Positions 16,299-24,867 of a stretch of 64,000 bases of DNA are shown in pieces. Both the position numbers and the translations under genes were made by a program. The notes under the pieces are model-generated. The model did not search any database and was not told where the DNA came from. It worked only from the letters and a program-made list of their open reading frames with translations. The DNA comes from Acetobacterium paludosum (GTDB lineage Bacteria > Bacillota > Clostridia > Eubacteriales > Eubacteriaceae). The stretch is from NCBI RefSeq assembly GCF_008086595.1, contig NZ_RXYA01000005.1, positions 62,001-126,000 on the forward strand. The letters are read 5' to 3'. The stretch's first letter is position 1; each line of letters begins with the position of its first letter.

Positions 16299-18068
16299 AT
16301 GGCTTACGACGGCGTTACCCTGTATCATTTAATTAAAGAATTTAAAGTCCTCTTAACTGGAGGCCGAATTCGAAAAATATATCAACCGGAAACTGATGAA
16401 ATTAGGATTCTGGTCAATATAGGCAAAGAAAATTATCATGTTCTCCTCTCTGCCAATGCCAGCAATCCCATGGCTTACATCACCAAAACAAAGAAAGAAA
16501 ACCCCAGTGCTCCGCCAAGCTTTTGCATGGTTCTGCGAAAATATATTCTAAATGGCACCATTGTTGACATTACCCAACATGAAACGGATCGTGTTTTGGA
16601 GATATCAATCTCCTCAAAAAATGAATTTAATGATACGGTTATTCGAAAGCTTCTTGTGGAAATCATGGGACGAAACAGTAATATTATCCTAGTTGACGAA
16701 TCCCAGAAAATTCTGGATTCAATGAAAAAGGTCGGTTCAACTTCCAGTCGATATCGCCAAATTCTACCCGGCCGGGATTACATTTATCCACCTGAAAACA
16801 ACCGTTTGAATTTTTTAAAGTTCGACACCGATTCCTTTAACAACATCCTTCTTCTCAATCAGGATGTGACGGTTGAAAAAACATGCATTCAGGCATTTTT
16901 AGGAATTAGTCCTGCTATTGCCAGGGAAATCGCCTTTAGAAGTGGGATTAATCCCAACAGCAGTATATCTGAACTCAGCAAAAAGCAAGAACAATATTTT
17001 TATAAAGGTTTTTGCCAGGTTATTGATTCTTTCAAAGAGAGCGCTTATCCTAATATAATTTACCAGAATCGGAGAATGGTTGACTTTTCAACCATAGACC
17101 TTCACCATTTACGGGAAGATTATCACCGTGAAACATATTCAAGTGTATCTGAGATGCTTGAAGACTATTACTATAAACGTGATAAAGCAATCCGTTTCAA
17201 AACACGAAGTGCAAATCTCCGCCATCAACTGGATACCCTTCTTAAAAAGAATGTTAAAAAATTAAAAAATTTACATCTTGATGAGGAATCATCCCATAAA
17301 AGTGAAAAATACAAACTCTATGGCGATTTGATTACCGCTAATATTTATGCCCTTGAAAAAGGTCAGGAAACTGCCACTCTTATTAATTATTATGACTCTG
17401 ATTGTCAAAGCATTGAGGTGCCGCTAAAAGTCAACCGAACACCTGCTCAAAATGCTCAAAGTTATTATAAAAAATATAATAAGAGTAAAATTGCATTACA
17501 ACACTTAAGCGGCTATATCAAGGAAACCGAAGATAAAATTTACTATTTAGAAAGTCTCATCAATGGACTGGATCAATCCACTGAACTCGATGAGCTGGAT
17601 GAAATTCGGCATGAATTTCTTCATTCCGAGTTTAACAAAAAAACACTTTCCAAAGAAGATAAAAAAAAGCAAACGCCTTCAAAACCCCTTCACTATCTTT
17701 CATCCGAAGGTTTTCATATTTTTGTCGGAAAAAACAACTACCAAAACGATTATATCTCCACAAAAATGGGGAAAGATGAAGATTGCTGGCTTCATGTAAA
17801 AGATGCCCCCGGCTCTCACGTTCTTATTATGGCAAATGGACGTTTCATTCCTGAGAAAACCGTTTTGGAAGCAGGAGTTTTAGCCGCTTTTTACAGCAAA
17901 TCAAAAAATTCCAGCAATGTGCCGGTGGATTATCTCGAATTCAAATATTTGAAAAAACCGAGCAAAGCAAAACCTGGGATGGTCATTTTCACCAATCAGA
18001 ATACTATGTACGTCACGCCCAGCCAGGACGCCGTTGATGCCATGGAAATCGTCATCGATAATAACTAG
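16299..18068 (+). CDS. rqcH: Ribosome quality control protein RqcH (NFACT family)
   Basis: 589 residues from the ATG at 16299, which follows AAAGGAG by 10 bp; an upstream in-frame ATG at 16257 overlaps the promoter. RqcH binds split 50S subunits with stalled peptidyl-tRNA and recruits tRNA-Ala to add C-terminal alanine tails. The NFACT-N domain starts MAYDGVTLYHL; the conserved Asp-Arg pair is in HETDRVLEIS (about residue 98). Helix-hairpin-helix and coiled-coil segments (about 260-440) precede the NFACT-R domain with DCWLHVKDAPGSHVLI. It is a single-gene plus-strand unit. Confidence 0.95.
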   Translation: MAYDGVTLYHLIKEFKVLLTGGRIRKIYQPETDEIRILVNIGKENYHVLLSANASNPMAYITKTKKENPSAPPSFCMVLRKYILNGTIVDITQHETDRVLEISISSKNEFNDTVIRKLLVEIMGRNSNIILVDESQKILDSMKKVGSTSSRYRQILPGRDYIYPPENNRLNFLKFDTDSFNNILLLNQDVTVEKTCIQAFLGISPAIAREIAFRSGINPNSSISELSKKQEQYFYKGFCQVIDSFKESAYPNIIYQNRRMVDFSTIDLHHLREDYHRETYSSVSEMLEDYYYKRDKAIRFKTRSANLRHQLDTLLKKNVKKLKNLHLDEESSHKSEKYKLYGDLITANIYALEKGQETATLINYYDSDCQSIEVPLKVNRTPAQNAQSYYKKYNKSKIALQHLSGYIKETEDKIYYLESLINGLDQSTELDELDEIRHEFLHSEFNKKTLSKEDKKKQTPSKPLHYLSSEGFHIFVGKNNYQNDYISTKMGKDEDCWLHVKDAPGSHVLIMANGRFIPEKTVLEAGVLAAFYSKSKNSSNVPVDYLEFKYLKKPSKAKPGMVIFTNQNTMYVTPSQDAVDAMEIVIDNN

Positions 18069-18087
18069 AAAACAAACATATTCCCTA

Positions 18088-18108
18088 AGGGCGATCACGG
18101 ATCGCCCT
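18088..18108. terminator. Stem-loop between convergent rqcH and the pseudouridine synthase
   Basis: AGGGCGATC and GATCGCCCT form a perfect 9-bp stem with loop ACG, located 20 bp after rqcH. There is no T run on either side, so it may be a weak bidirectional terminator or an RNA 3'-end stabiliser. Confidence 0.45.
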
Positions 18109-18172
18109 GCCAAACAATAGCCGTGTTCGATTTCATAAGGCAACTGTTTTTCCTTGAAAATAATGACTTTTG

Positions 18173-19090
18173 CTATTTTAATCCTTTTAAAAGTTCAATG
18201 AAATTTTCCGGTAAATGAGCCTTAAATATAAGGTTTTCCCCCGTTCTGGGATGAACAAAACCCAGCGTATGGGCATGCAAACACTGTCCCTGTGTTTTAA
18301 AGGGATTTTTTTTGTCCCCCTTGCCATACAGCGGATCTCCTGCAAGGGGATGCCCGATTTTTTCCATGTGTACCCGTATTTGGTGAGTGCGCCCTGTTTC
18401 AAGCTGAAAGCGTACAAAAGTATATTGAGCAAATCGTTTGATCACCTCAAAATGGGTGATCGCATCTTTCGAGTTCTTTTCGACCACCGCCATTTTGATT
18501 CGATCCACAGGATGTCGCCCAATGGGCATGTTCACGGTTCCTTTATTGGGTTTTATCACCCCCTTAACAAGACCATAGTACTGCCGCAGAATGGTATGCT
18601 CTTTAAGCTGCTCAGACAACCCATGATGGGCACAGTCCGTTTTCGCGATCATCAATAGTCCAGAGGTATCTTTATCAATTCGATGAATGATTCCCGGTCG
18701 CATAACACCGTTAATATTCGAAAGATTCTTGGTATGGTATAAAAGCCCATTTACAAGGGTTCCCTGATGATTTCCCGGGGCCGGATGAACCACCATTCCC
18801 TGAGGCTTGTTGAGTACAATGACGTCATCATCTTCATAAATAATATCTAAAGCCATATGTTCCGGCACGATATGACATTCCCGAGGTTCTGGAATTGTAA
18901 GGGAAATATTTTCCCCACCTTTCAGGTGATAACTGGCCTTCTTTTTTTGACCATCTATCAACACATTTCCTGCTGTTATCAACCGTTTTACATATTCTCG
19001 TGAATAATCACCAGGCAATGTACAGCAGAATTGATCGAGGCGTTGATCACTTTCTAATGGCACTATGTAGTCAAATTGCTGTTTATTCAT
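18173..19090 (-). CDS. RluA family 23S rRNA pseudouridine synthase (RluD/YlyB-like)
   Basis: 305 residues. An N-terminal S4 RNA-binding domain (about 15-75) is followed by the pseudouridine synthase domain with the catalytic Asp in HRIDKDTSGLLMIAKT and the RTHQIRVHMEKIGHPLAGDPLYG block. It isomerises uridines in rRNA, probably helix 69 or a related site. GGGAGAAATATTA precedes the ATG. It follows ylmH by 25 bp as in the Firmicutes ylm-lspA-ylyB neighbourhood, but lspA is absent here. Confidence 0.92.
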   Translation of the reverse strand: MNKQQFDYIVPLESDQRLDQFCCTLPGDYSREYVKRLITAGNVLIDGQKKKASYHLKGGENISLTIPEPRECHIVPEHMALDIIYEDDDVIVLNKPQGMVVHPAPGNHQGTLVNGLLYHTKNLSNINGVMRPGIIHRIDKDTSGLLMIAKTDCAHHGLSEQLKEHTILRQYYGLVKGVIKPNKGTVNMPIGRHPVDRIKMAVVEKNSKDAITHFEVIKRFAQYTFVRFQLETGRTHQIRVHMEKIGHPLAGDPLYGKGDKKNPFKTQGQCLHAHTLGFVHPRTGENLIFKAHLPENFIELLKGLK

Positions 19091-19115
19091 TAATATTTCT
19101 CCCTTTTATTGCCCA

Positions 19116-19853
19116 TCAGATGTACTTATCAACTTCCACTCGGATATTTCCTTTTTTTGTTCGATCTTCCATGCTGATAATCTTGGCTTTGCCTTTCCCT
19201 CTTAAAGAAATGATATCTCCGGAATTGATTCGAAAATCATTCTTGTTAATTTCAGAATAATTAACCCGAACCTTTCCCTGTTTAATAAAAACCAAGCTGT
19301 TTTGCCGGGAGAATCCCCAAATTTTATTAATAATGCCATCCATTCGATTGGATGCAACAACAAATGAAACACGTTCGAAATTTTTATCAAGGGCCATCAT
19401 TTCAGATGATTCTTTAATTTGTATTTTTATTTCTCGACCTTTCACTTTATTAAAATTTATCCATAAAAAATCCTGGAGCCTTTTATTTGCAATCAATTGG
19501 ACTCGCTCTTCACCAACATTAATATCACCAATACTTTCTCTGGTAATGCCTAGGTGCATCAGTTCTCCAAGAATATTGCGATGATCAAGAGACATTTTTT
19601 TCTCAAACTCGATCGCAAAAATCGGCCATTCCAAGTCTTCTTCATTCACATAATCTGGAAAAATGCACAACATTTTTCTTTCCGCATCCTGGCAACCTCC
19701 AAAAAACAGATAAGGGACACCATAATTTTTTATGGTGTCCGCTATCTTTTGCTGGAATATTTCATCGTAGAAATCAAAAAAACGGGGTGCAAAATTATTA
19801 TTGCAGGCATCTACCACACGTGATAATAAAAAAACATCTTTTTTTTCTGTCAT
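19116..19853 (-). CDS. YlmH family S4-domain RNA-binding protein
   Basis: 245 residues from the ATG at 19853 (AAAGGA 9 bp upstream; in-frame ATGs at 19889 and 19868 lack better sites). The C-terminal S4 domain spans about residues 170-240 (RVNYSEINKNDFRINSGDIISLRGKG). YlmH belongs to the division-associated ylm cluster and has been linked to ribosome quality control by binding tRNA-carrying 50S subunits, which is interesting next to rqcH. It is followed by the pseudouridine synthase. Confidence 0.92.
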   Translation of the reverse strand: MTEKKDVFLLSRVVDACNNNFAPRFFDFYDEIFQQKIADTIKNYGVPYLFFGGCQDAERKMLCIFPDYVNEEDLEWPIFAIEFEKKMSLDHRNILGELMHLGITRESIGDINVGEERVQLIANKRLQDFLWINFNKVKGREIKIQIKESSEMMALDKNFERVSFVVASNRMDGIINKIWGFSRQNSLVFIKQGKVRVNYSEINKNDFRINSGDIISLRGKGKAKIISMEDRTKKGNIRVEVDKYI

Positions 19854-19890
19854 AAGACATCCTTTCATATTTCCGAAATTCATCCTCATC

Positions 19891-20166
19891 TTAAAAGATA
19901 AGTGTAATTATCTTTTGGTAAAGGGGATAGAAAACCATTTGTAATAACAGAATTGCAGCAAAAGGAGAAAAGTCAATCGGTCCAAATACTGTAAATCGGC
20001 GTAATGGTGACAGGATCGGTTCTGTCAGACCGTAAATTGTCTTTACAATAATATTGTCTGGATCCGGTCTCACCCAGCTAAAAACGATATTAACAAAGAT
20101 TAAAACCGTAATCAGCTCAAACAAATAATATCCTGCTGTTATAAAAATTCCCTGAAGCATAGGCAA
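19891..20166 (-). CDS. YggT family membrane protein (YlmG)
   Basis: 91 residues with two hydrophobic segments (about 8-30 and 62-85) and the family motif SWVRPDPDNIIVKTIYGLTEPILSP between them. YggT/YlmG proteins are linked to nucleoid or thylakoid/cell-division organisation; the mechanism is unknown. It abuts sepF with 2 bp and ylmH with 37 bp, so it is in the same operon. Confidence 0.93.
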   Translation of the reverse strand: MPMLQGIFITAGYYLFELITVLIFVNIVFSWVRPDPDNIIVKTIYGLTEPILSPLRRFTVFGPIDFSPFAAILLLQMVFYPLYQKIITLIF

Positions 20167-20168
20167 TC

Positions 20169-20654
20169 CTATTCCATGTCCTCATCCCACTCCAAGATTG
20201 GTGCATTAAAATCGACATCATCTCTTTCGGGATTGGTTAATACTGATACTGCTTTGGGAGCTAAAATGAATACATTATCCGCGATTTTATTAATTGAACC
20301 ATCCAATGCGAACAATGCGCCACTTAAGAAATCAAAAATCTTACGGCCATTTTCATAGTCGGTATTTTTCAAGTTTAATACGACTGTTTTGTTATTTCGA
20401 ATTTTATTACAAATACTTGGAGCATCTTTAAAAACTTCAGGTTCTAACACTAATACTTCCGGACCTTCATCAAAGGATAATTCACTATGTCGTGATGTCG
20501 ATGTTTTTTTTGCTTTTGGCGAACTGAATGCACTCTTGTTATCTTCAGTGTGGTCATCATAAACATCCTCTTCATAGATTTCATCGTAACCATCCTCATT
20601 ATCCACTTCCATACCAAAAACCTTAATAATTTTATCCTTAAATTTTTCTGCCAT
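20169..20654 (-). CDS. sepF: Cell division protein SepF
   Basis: 161 residues from the second of two adjacent ATGs at 20654, placed 7 bp after AGGAG. The N-terminal amphipathic helix (MAEKFKDKIIKVFGM) would bind membrane. A charged linker follows, then the SepF/DUF552 core (about 70-155) with VVLNLKNTDYENGRKIFDFLSG and LDGSINKIADNVFILAP. SepF anchors and bundles FtsZ at the Z ring. The longer frame to 20690 overlaps the yggS end and is not credible. Confidence 0.94.
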   Translation of the reverse strand: MAEKFKDKIIKVFGMEVDNEDGYDEIYEEDVYDDHTEDNKSAFSSPKAKKTSTSRHSELSFDEGPEVLVLEPEVFKDAPSICNKIRNNKTVVLNLKNTDYENGRKIFDFLSGALFALDGSINKIADNVFILAPKAVSVLTNPERDDVDFNAPILEWDEDME

Positions 20655-20664
20655 CATATATCTC

Positions 20665-21315
20665 CTAACTACTAAATATTTTTCGTCCAATTCTTATCAT
20701 ATTGGAACCCTCTTCTATTGCAATTGTGTAATCATCAGTCATACCCATGGACAAGTAAGTCATTTGTATAACGTCGTCCAAAATTTTCTCTTTTATTTTA
20801 TCATAAATTCTTCGTAATTCCACAAAAATATTCCGAATTTCTTCATTATTTTGTGTTAACGGACCAATTGCCATAAGGCCTTTTACTTTGACATATTTAT
20901 ACTTAGGAATCGCTTTTAGCACTTCCTCCAGATCTTCTATCAAAATACCTGATTTACTATCTTCTCGAGCTAAATTTAATTGCAGTAATACCGACGTAAC
21001 CGTCTCTTGTTTTTTGCTTTCCTTTTCAATTACATCCAATAATTCGAGAGAATCGACTGAATGTATCAGAAAAGTTTTTCCAATCAAGTACTTCACTTTG
21101 TTTTTTTGTAAATGTCCAATAAAATGCCAACGCGGTTCATTTCCAAATTCTTCGTATTTTTTTAAAAAATCCTGAACCTTGCTTTCGCCTAGATCATGGA
21201 CCCCCGCATCCAGCACTGCTTTTGTATCTTCAATGCTGTGATACTTGGTGACAGCAACAAGCGTTACATTATTTGGAATCTCTGCTTTTATCTTATTAAT
21301 ATTATCAGAAATCAC
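20665..21315 (-). CDS. YggS family pyridoxal phosphate homeostasis protein
   Basis: 216 residues, alanine-racemase-like TIM barrel without the second domain. The PLP lysine is in LVAVTKYHS, with LGESKVQDFLKKY, WHFIGHLQKNKVKYL and LSMGMTDDYTIAIEEGSNMIRIG, all family hallmarks. It binds PLP and influences amino acid and vitamin B6 balance. The start is GTG at 21315 with AAGGAAG 7 bp upstream. It belongs to the ylm cluster (ylmE position). Confidence 0.94.
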   Translation of the reverse strand: MISDNINKIKAEIPNNVTLVAVTKYHSIEDTKAVLDAGVHDLGESKVQDFLKKYEEFGNEPRWHFIGHLQKNKVKYLIGKTFLIHSVDSLELLDVIEKESKKQETVTSVLLQLNLAREDSKSGILIEDLEEVLKAIPKYKYVKVKGLMAIGPLTQNNEEIRNIFVELRRIYDKIKEKILDDVIQMTYLSMGMTDDYTIAIEEGSNMIRIGRKIFSS

Positions 21316-21327
21316 ACTTTCACTTCC

Positions 21328-22565
21328 TTATGGATGAATGCTTATTCGCATTCCACTACCTAAATTGGGATTATCTATTTCTTTCAATATTGCATCCCCA
21401 TTGTTATATTTTTCTACCGAGACGGCTAATGAATTTTTAAAATAGTCTTTTGTAACAATATTTACTTTTGTTTCACCATTTTCTTTAAATACTGCACTTT
21501 TAGGTATTTCAAATGCATTGTAATCTTGAATGTATATTGCTGCATCCCCAATAACCACATCAGAAAAATCATTGACATAATCTTTAACCATCAGCACAAT
21601 TATCTTTTGATTACCCTCTGTTACAATATCAACAAAATAACCAGAATATATTTTTTTATTATACTCAAACCGAAGTTCCGGAAAATAATAAAGTTGATCG
21701 ATCCGTTTGATTAAAAAATCATAATATTCTTGATTAATTCCGCTATCTGCAGTCCCCATCATCTCAGCTTTAAGAGAAAGCACTTTATCCTCTCCCATTA
21801 TACTCTTATCTTCTGGAATTGTAAAAGCAACATAGACATGATCGTTGTTGACCACTTTAAAAAGACTTTCTGATTCTTGATCAATCTTGCTTACTGAATC
21901 TAAAAAAGCAGTATTGATATACGGCAATATGTTTTCATCTAATGTTTTTTCAACCGGTTTAATCGTTGTATAAACGTAACCACTCGAAAGCATTCCTAAA
22001 TTATTAAGCGTTATCTCTTTTTCTTGTCCGCCGAGTAAACCAACAAACTTCTGACGCTTTGCCTGCAACCCATTCAAGTCAAGTCCCATGTATTGAACCG
22101 ATTCAATTAGGAAATTTTTGCGTTCCCGCTCAGTTTCCCCAATCTGACTTGTAATACTGGTCATCCCCTGATAATTTGTAACAATATCTCCAACAATTCT
22201 GCCCCAGTTATTATAATACTCCTCTGAAATGATTGTATCAATCACTTTGATTTGTTCATTTAAATAATCTGTATTGACAACTTTTGGCGTATTGGTGAGC
22301 GGTTGATATCCATTGGCCTTTTCGCCCTCAGATAGTGAGAGATCACTGGCTGAAAAATTATCAAGTATTCGATAATCAACATCTTTAAAAAAATACATTT
22401 CTGTTTTATATGACTCCGTATACTCTTTCTTCTCAAGAAGCATACTCATACTACTACGATAACCTGAAACAACAATTATCGCTACAATAAAAAAAAAACG
22501 ATGCCAACAGTTGTTTTCTTTAATGAATTGACTCGTCTATTATTTTTCCGTTTTACTTTTCCCAT
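21328..22565 (-). pseudogene. HlyD-like membrane-fusion adaptor, reading frame broken at a T10 run
   Basis: The main frame runs from 22449 down to 21328 (373 codons). Its first in-frame ATG has no ribosome-binding site. A proper start exists at 22565 (MGKVKRKNNRRVNSLKKT, then a hydrophobic stretch), but it ends at a stop 27 codons later. The two frames would join if the run of ten T on the minus strand (22489-22498) had eleven; this rebuilds a basic N-terminus, one membrane helix and the soluble part, 412 residues. The soluble part has helical and beta-barrel segments like clostridial HlyD/membrane-fusion proteins found next to yggS-sepF. It may be a sequencing error, a phase-variable gene, or one rescued by slippage. 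Confidence 0.7.
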
Positions 22566-22585
22566 ATTATCACCTTATAAAAAAA

Positions 22586-22662
22586 TGGTCTGAGTGAGAG
22601 GATTTGAACCTCCGGCCTCTTGACCCCCAGTCAAGCGCGCTACCAAGCTGCGCTACACCCAG
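22586..22662 (-). tRNA. tRNA-Pro (anticodon GGG)
   Basis: A 77-nt cloverleaf with CCA encoded. The acceptor CTGGGTG pairs with CACTCAG, the anticodon stem CTTGA/TCAAG encloses CTGGGGG (anticodon GGG), and the T arm GGAGG-TTCAAAT-CCTCT is standard (one G-U closing pair). The D arm GCGC/GCGC is intact. It has its own promoter upstream. Confidence 0.95.
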
Positions 22663-22673
22663 ACGGTAAACAT

Positions 22674-22702
22674 ATTATAATGATTAATGGCCTATTAATC
22701 AA
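22674..22702 (-). promoter_or_regulatory. Promoter for tRNA-Pro
   Basis: TTGATT (22697-22702), a 17-bp spacer and TATAAT (22674-22679) on the minus strand, 12 bp before the mature tRNA 5' end. Confidence 0.7.
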
Positions 22703-22753
22703 GTTATTTTTCATTTTTGTTCATTTAGCTCAGTAAAATTTAGTTTGAATTAA

Positions 22754-22784
22754 GGGTATCTAGTTTCTTAACTCACAGATACCC
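22754..22784 (-). terminator. Terminator-like hairpin after aspS
   Basis: GGGTATCT pairs perfectly with AGATACCC; AGTT/AACT can pair inside. The minus-strand T tract is weak (TTAATTC). It lies 56 bp after the aspS stop. Confidence 0.6.
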
Positions 22785-22839
22785 ATTATATTTTTATCTC
22801 ATTCCTCATTAAATCGAGTTCTTTTATGTTATTTTTATA

Positions 22840-24609
22840 TTAAATCTCATCAACACTGATACCAAGATCAATCAACTGATCAAGCTCTGCTTCTGCGGGA
22901 GCATTCATCATCAGGCAACCATGATTTTGCGTTTTGGGGAACGCAATAACGTCACGAATATTATCACTATCCGTAAGCAGCATAACCAATCGGTCTAATC
23001 CAAATGCTAAACCGCCATGAGGAGGTGTTCCATATTTAAGGGCTTCCAAAAGAAATCCAAATTGTCTCCATGCCGACTCTTCGGTAAAGCCCAAAGCTTT
23101 AAAAACTTTGCTCTGAATTTCCTGGTTGTGAATACGAATACTCCCACCACCAAGTTCGACGCCATTAATAACCATATCATAAGCATCTGCCCGGACTTTT
23201 AACAGATCCGTTTCAAGATATGGTATATCCTCCGCTAATGGCATTGTAAAGGGATGATGCTTTGCAGTATATCGACCCGCTTCAGCATCGTACTCCAACA
23301 AAGGAAAATCAGTGACCCATAAAAAATTATATTGATCATTTAAATCATAGTCCAGTTTTCTGGCTAATTCCAATCGCAACTGTCCCAACGCATTACAGAC
23401 AATTTCATTGGTATCTGCAATAATGAAAATCAAGTCGCCTGGTTCTGCATTGGTTCTGTCAAAAATCGCCTGTTTTTCGGCATCAGAAATAAATTTCAGA
23501 ATTGGTGACTTCATTTCGCCTTCTGAAACATCGATCCATGCAAGCCCTTTTGCTTTATATATTTTTGCAAAACTTTCAAGTCCTTTAATAGCCTTTTTAC
23601 TTAGCTTATCCTGAGCTCCTTTGGCATTGACTGCCCGGACGCTTCCGCCTTTTTTGATTGCCCCTGAAAAGACTTTAAATTCAGAATCTTTAACAATATC
23701 TGACAAATCCATAAGTTTCAACCCAAAACGTGTATCCGGTTTGTCCGAACCGTATTGATCCATAGCTTCCTGATAAGTCATTCGCATCATCGGAATCTGT
23801 ACCTCAATGCCTTTGATTTCTTTCATTATCCTAGCAATCATACCTTCACTGATGGCAATTATATCGTCTTTATCAACGAAGGACATTTCCATATCGATTT
23901 GGGTGAACTCCGGTTGACGATCCTGCCTTAAATCTTCATCTCGAAAGCATCTGGCAAGCTGATAATATCGATCTATACCGGAAATCATTAAAATTTGTTT
24001 GTATAATTGAGGTGACTGTGGCAGTCCAAAGAATTTTCCTTTTTGCACCCGCGACGGCACCAGGAAATCTCTCGCTCCTTCTGGAGTAGGTTTAGCAAGT
24101 ATCGGCGTCTCAACTTCGCAAAAGCCTTGTTCATTTAGATAATTTCTGGCAATCGCAGCAGTTTTTGCACGGGTCATCAATATTTTCTGAAATTTCGGTT
24201 TTCGCAAATCAAGATAACGGTATTTTAGGCGTACCGCCTCATTTGTCTGATCATTGTCTTCAATATAAATCGGCGGTGTTTCAGCTGTATCAAGAATTTT
24301 CAACTCTTGTATTTCAACTTCAATTTCACCGGTTGGAATATTTGGGTTAACATTCTGTTCGGTTCTTAATACGACTTTGCCCTTAATCTTTAAGACATAT
24401 TCATTTCTAACCTTTTCAGCCGTTTCAAACGCTTCCGGTTTTTCTTCATTAACGACGAGTTGAATCTTGCCAGAACGATCTCTTAAATCAATGAAGAGAA
24501 CCCCCCCAAGATTACGACGGTTATCCACCCATCCTGACAGTTCAACAATTTTTCCGACATCATCTGCTTTTAATTCGCCACACATGGCATTTCTATAAAA
24601 AGTCTTCAT
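22840..24609 (-). CDS. aspS: Aspartyl-tRNA synthetase
   Basis: 589 residues, bacterial-type AspRS with the GAD insertion. The OB-fold anticodon-binding domain (1-110) shows [21 protein letters not shown]; class II motif 2 includes [18 protein letters not shown]; motif 3 is [13 protein letters not shown] near the end. Bacterial AspRS may be discriminating or non-discriminating; I cannot tell which. GGAGG 6 bp upstream fixes the ATG at 24609 over an in-frame codon at 24642. A perfect promoter gives a leader of only about 43 nt, so no T-box riboswitch. Confidence 0.97.
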   Translation of the reverse strand: MKTFYRNAMCGELKADDVGKIVELSGWVDNRRNLGGVLFIDLRDRSGKIQLVVNEEKPEAFETAEKVRNEYVLKIKGKVVLRTEQNVNPNIPTGEIEVEIQELKILDTAETPPIYIEDNDQTNEAVRLKYRYLDLRKPKFQKILMTRAKTAAIARNYLNEQGFCEVETPILAKPTPEGARDFLVPSRVQKGKFFGLPQSPQLYKQILMISGIDRYYQLARCFRDEDLRQDRQPEFTQIDMEMSFVDKDDIIAISEGMIARIMKEIKGIEVQIPMMRMTYQEAMDQYGSDKPDTRFGLKLMDLSDIVKDSEFKVFSGAIKKGGSVRAVNAKGAQDKLSKKAIKGLESFAKIYKAKGLAWIDVSEGEMKSPILKFISDAEKQAIFDRTNAEPGDLIFIIADTNEIVCNALGQLRLELARKLDYDLNDQYNFLWVTDFPLLEYDAEAGRYTAKHHPFTMPLAEDIPYLETDLLKVRADAYDMVINGVELGGGSIRIHNQEIQSKVFKALGFTEESAWRQFGFLLEALKYGTPPHGGLAFGLDRLVMLLTDSDNIRDVIAFPKTQNHGCLMMNAPAEAELDQLIDLGISVDEI

Positions 24610-24658
24610 TCTACCTCCGATATATATATACATTTTTATCATCTTAACTAACCTATAT

Positions 24659-24688
24659 ATTATAATGATGTTCTTACTAAATTGTCAA
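24659..24688 (-). promoter_or_regulatory. Consensus sigma-A promoter for aspS
   Basis: TTGACA (24683-24688), an 18-bp spacer and TATAAT (24659-24664): both hexamers are perfect matches. Confidence 0.8.
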
Positions 24689-24734
24689 GTATGATTCCCC
24701 CAAAACAAAGGTTTAAAGTAAACTTTTGAACAAA

Positions 24735-24760
24735 AACAAGTATAAAAGAACCTACTTGTT
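24735..24760 (-). terminator. Rho-independent terminator after hemZ
   Basis: AACAAGTA and TACTTGTT form a perfect 8-bp stem with a 10-base loop, followed by TTTGTT on the minus strand. It ends the operon that begins with recJ or earlier. Confidence 0.75.
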
Positions 24761-24867
24761 AAGTTTCTTATAATCGTTCGCAACCAAAAATATTGGAAAT
24801 TCTAAAAGCCAATTCTTTATCCTTTAGCATAATAAACACCGCAGATAAACAATTGGCCCTAATATTT

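Noticed and set aside
24610-24867. Possible T-box riboswitch upstream of aspS
   Set aside because: The consensus promoter lies only about 43 bp before the start of translation and no T-box sequence or antiterminator is visible; the hairpin at 24735 is on the hemZ side of the promoter.
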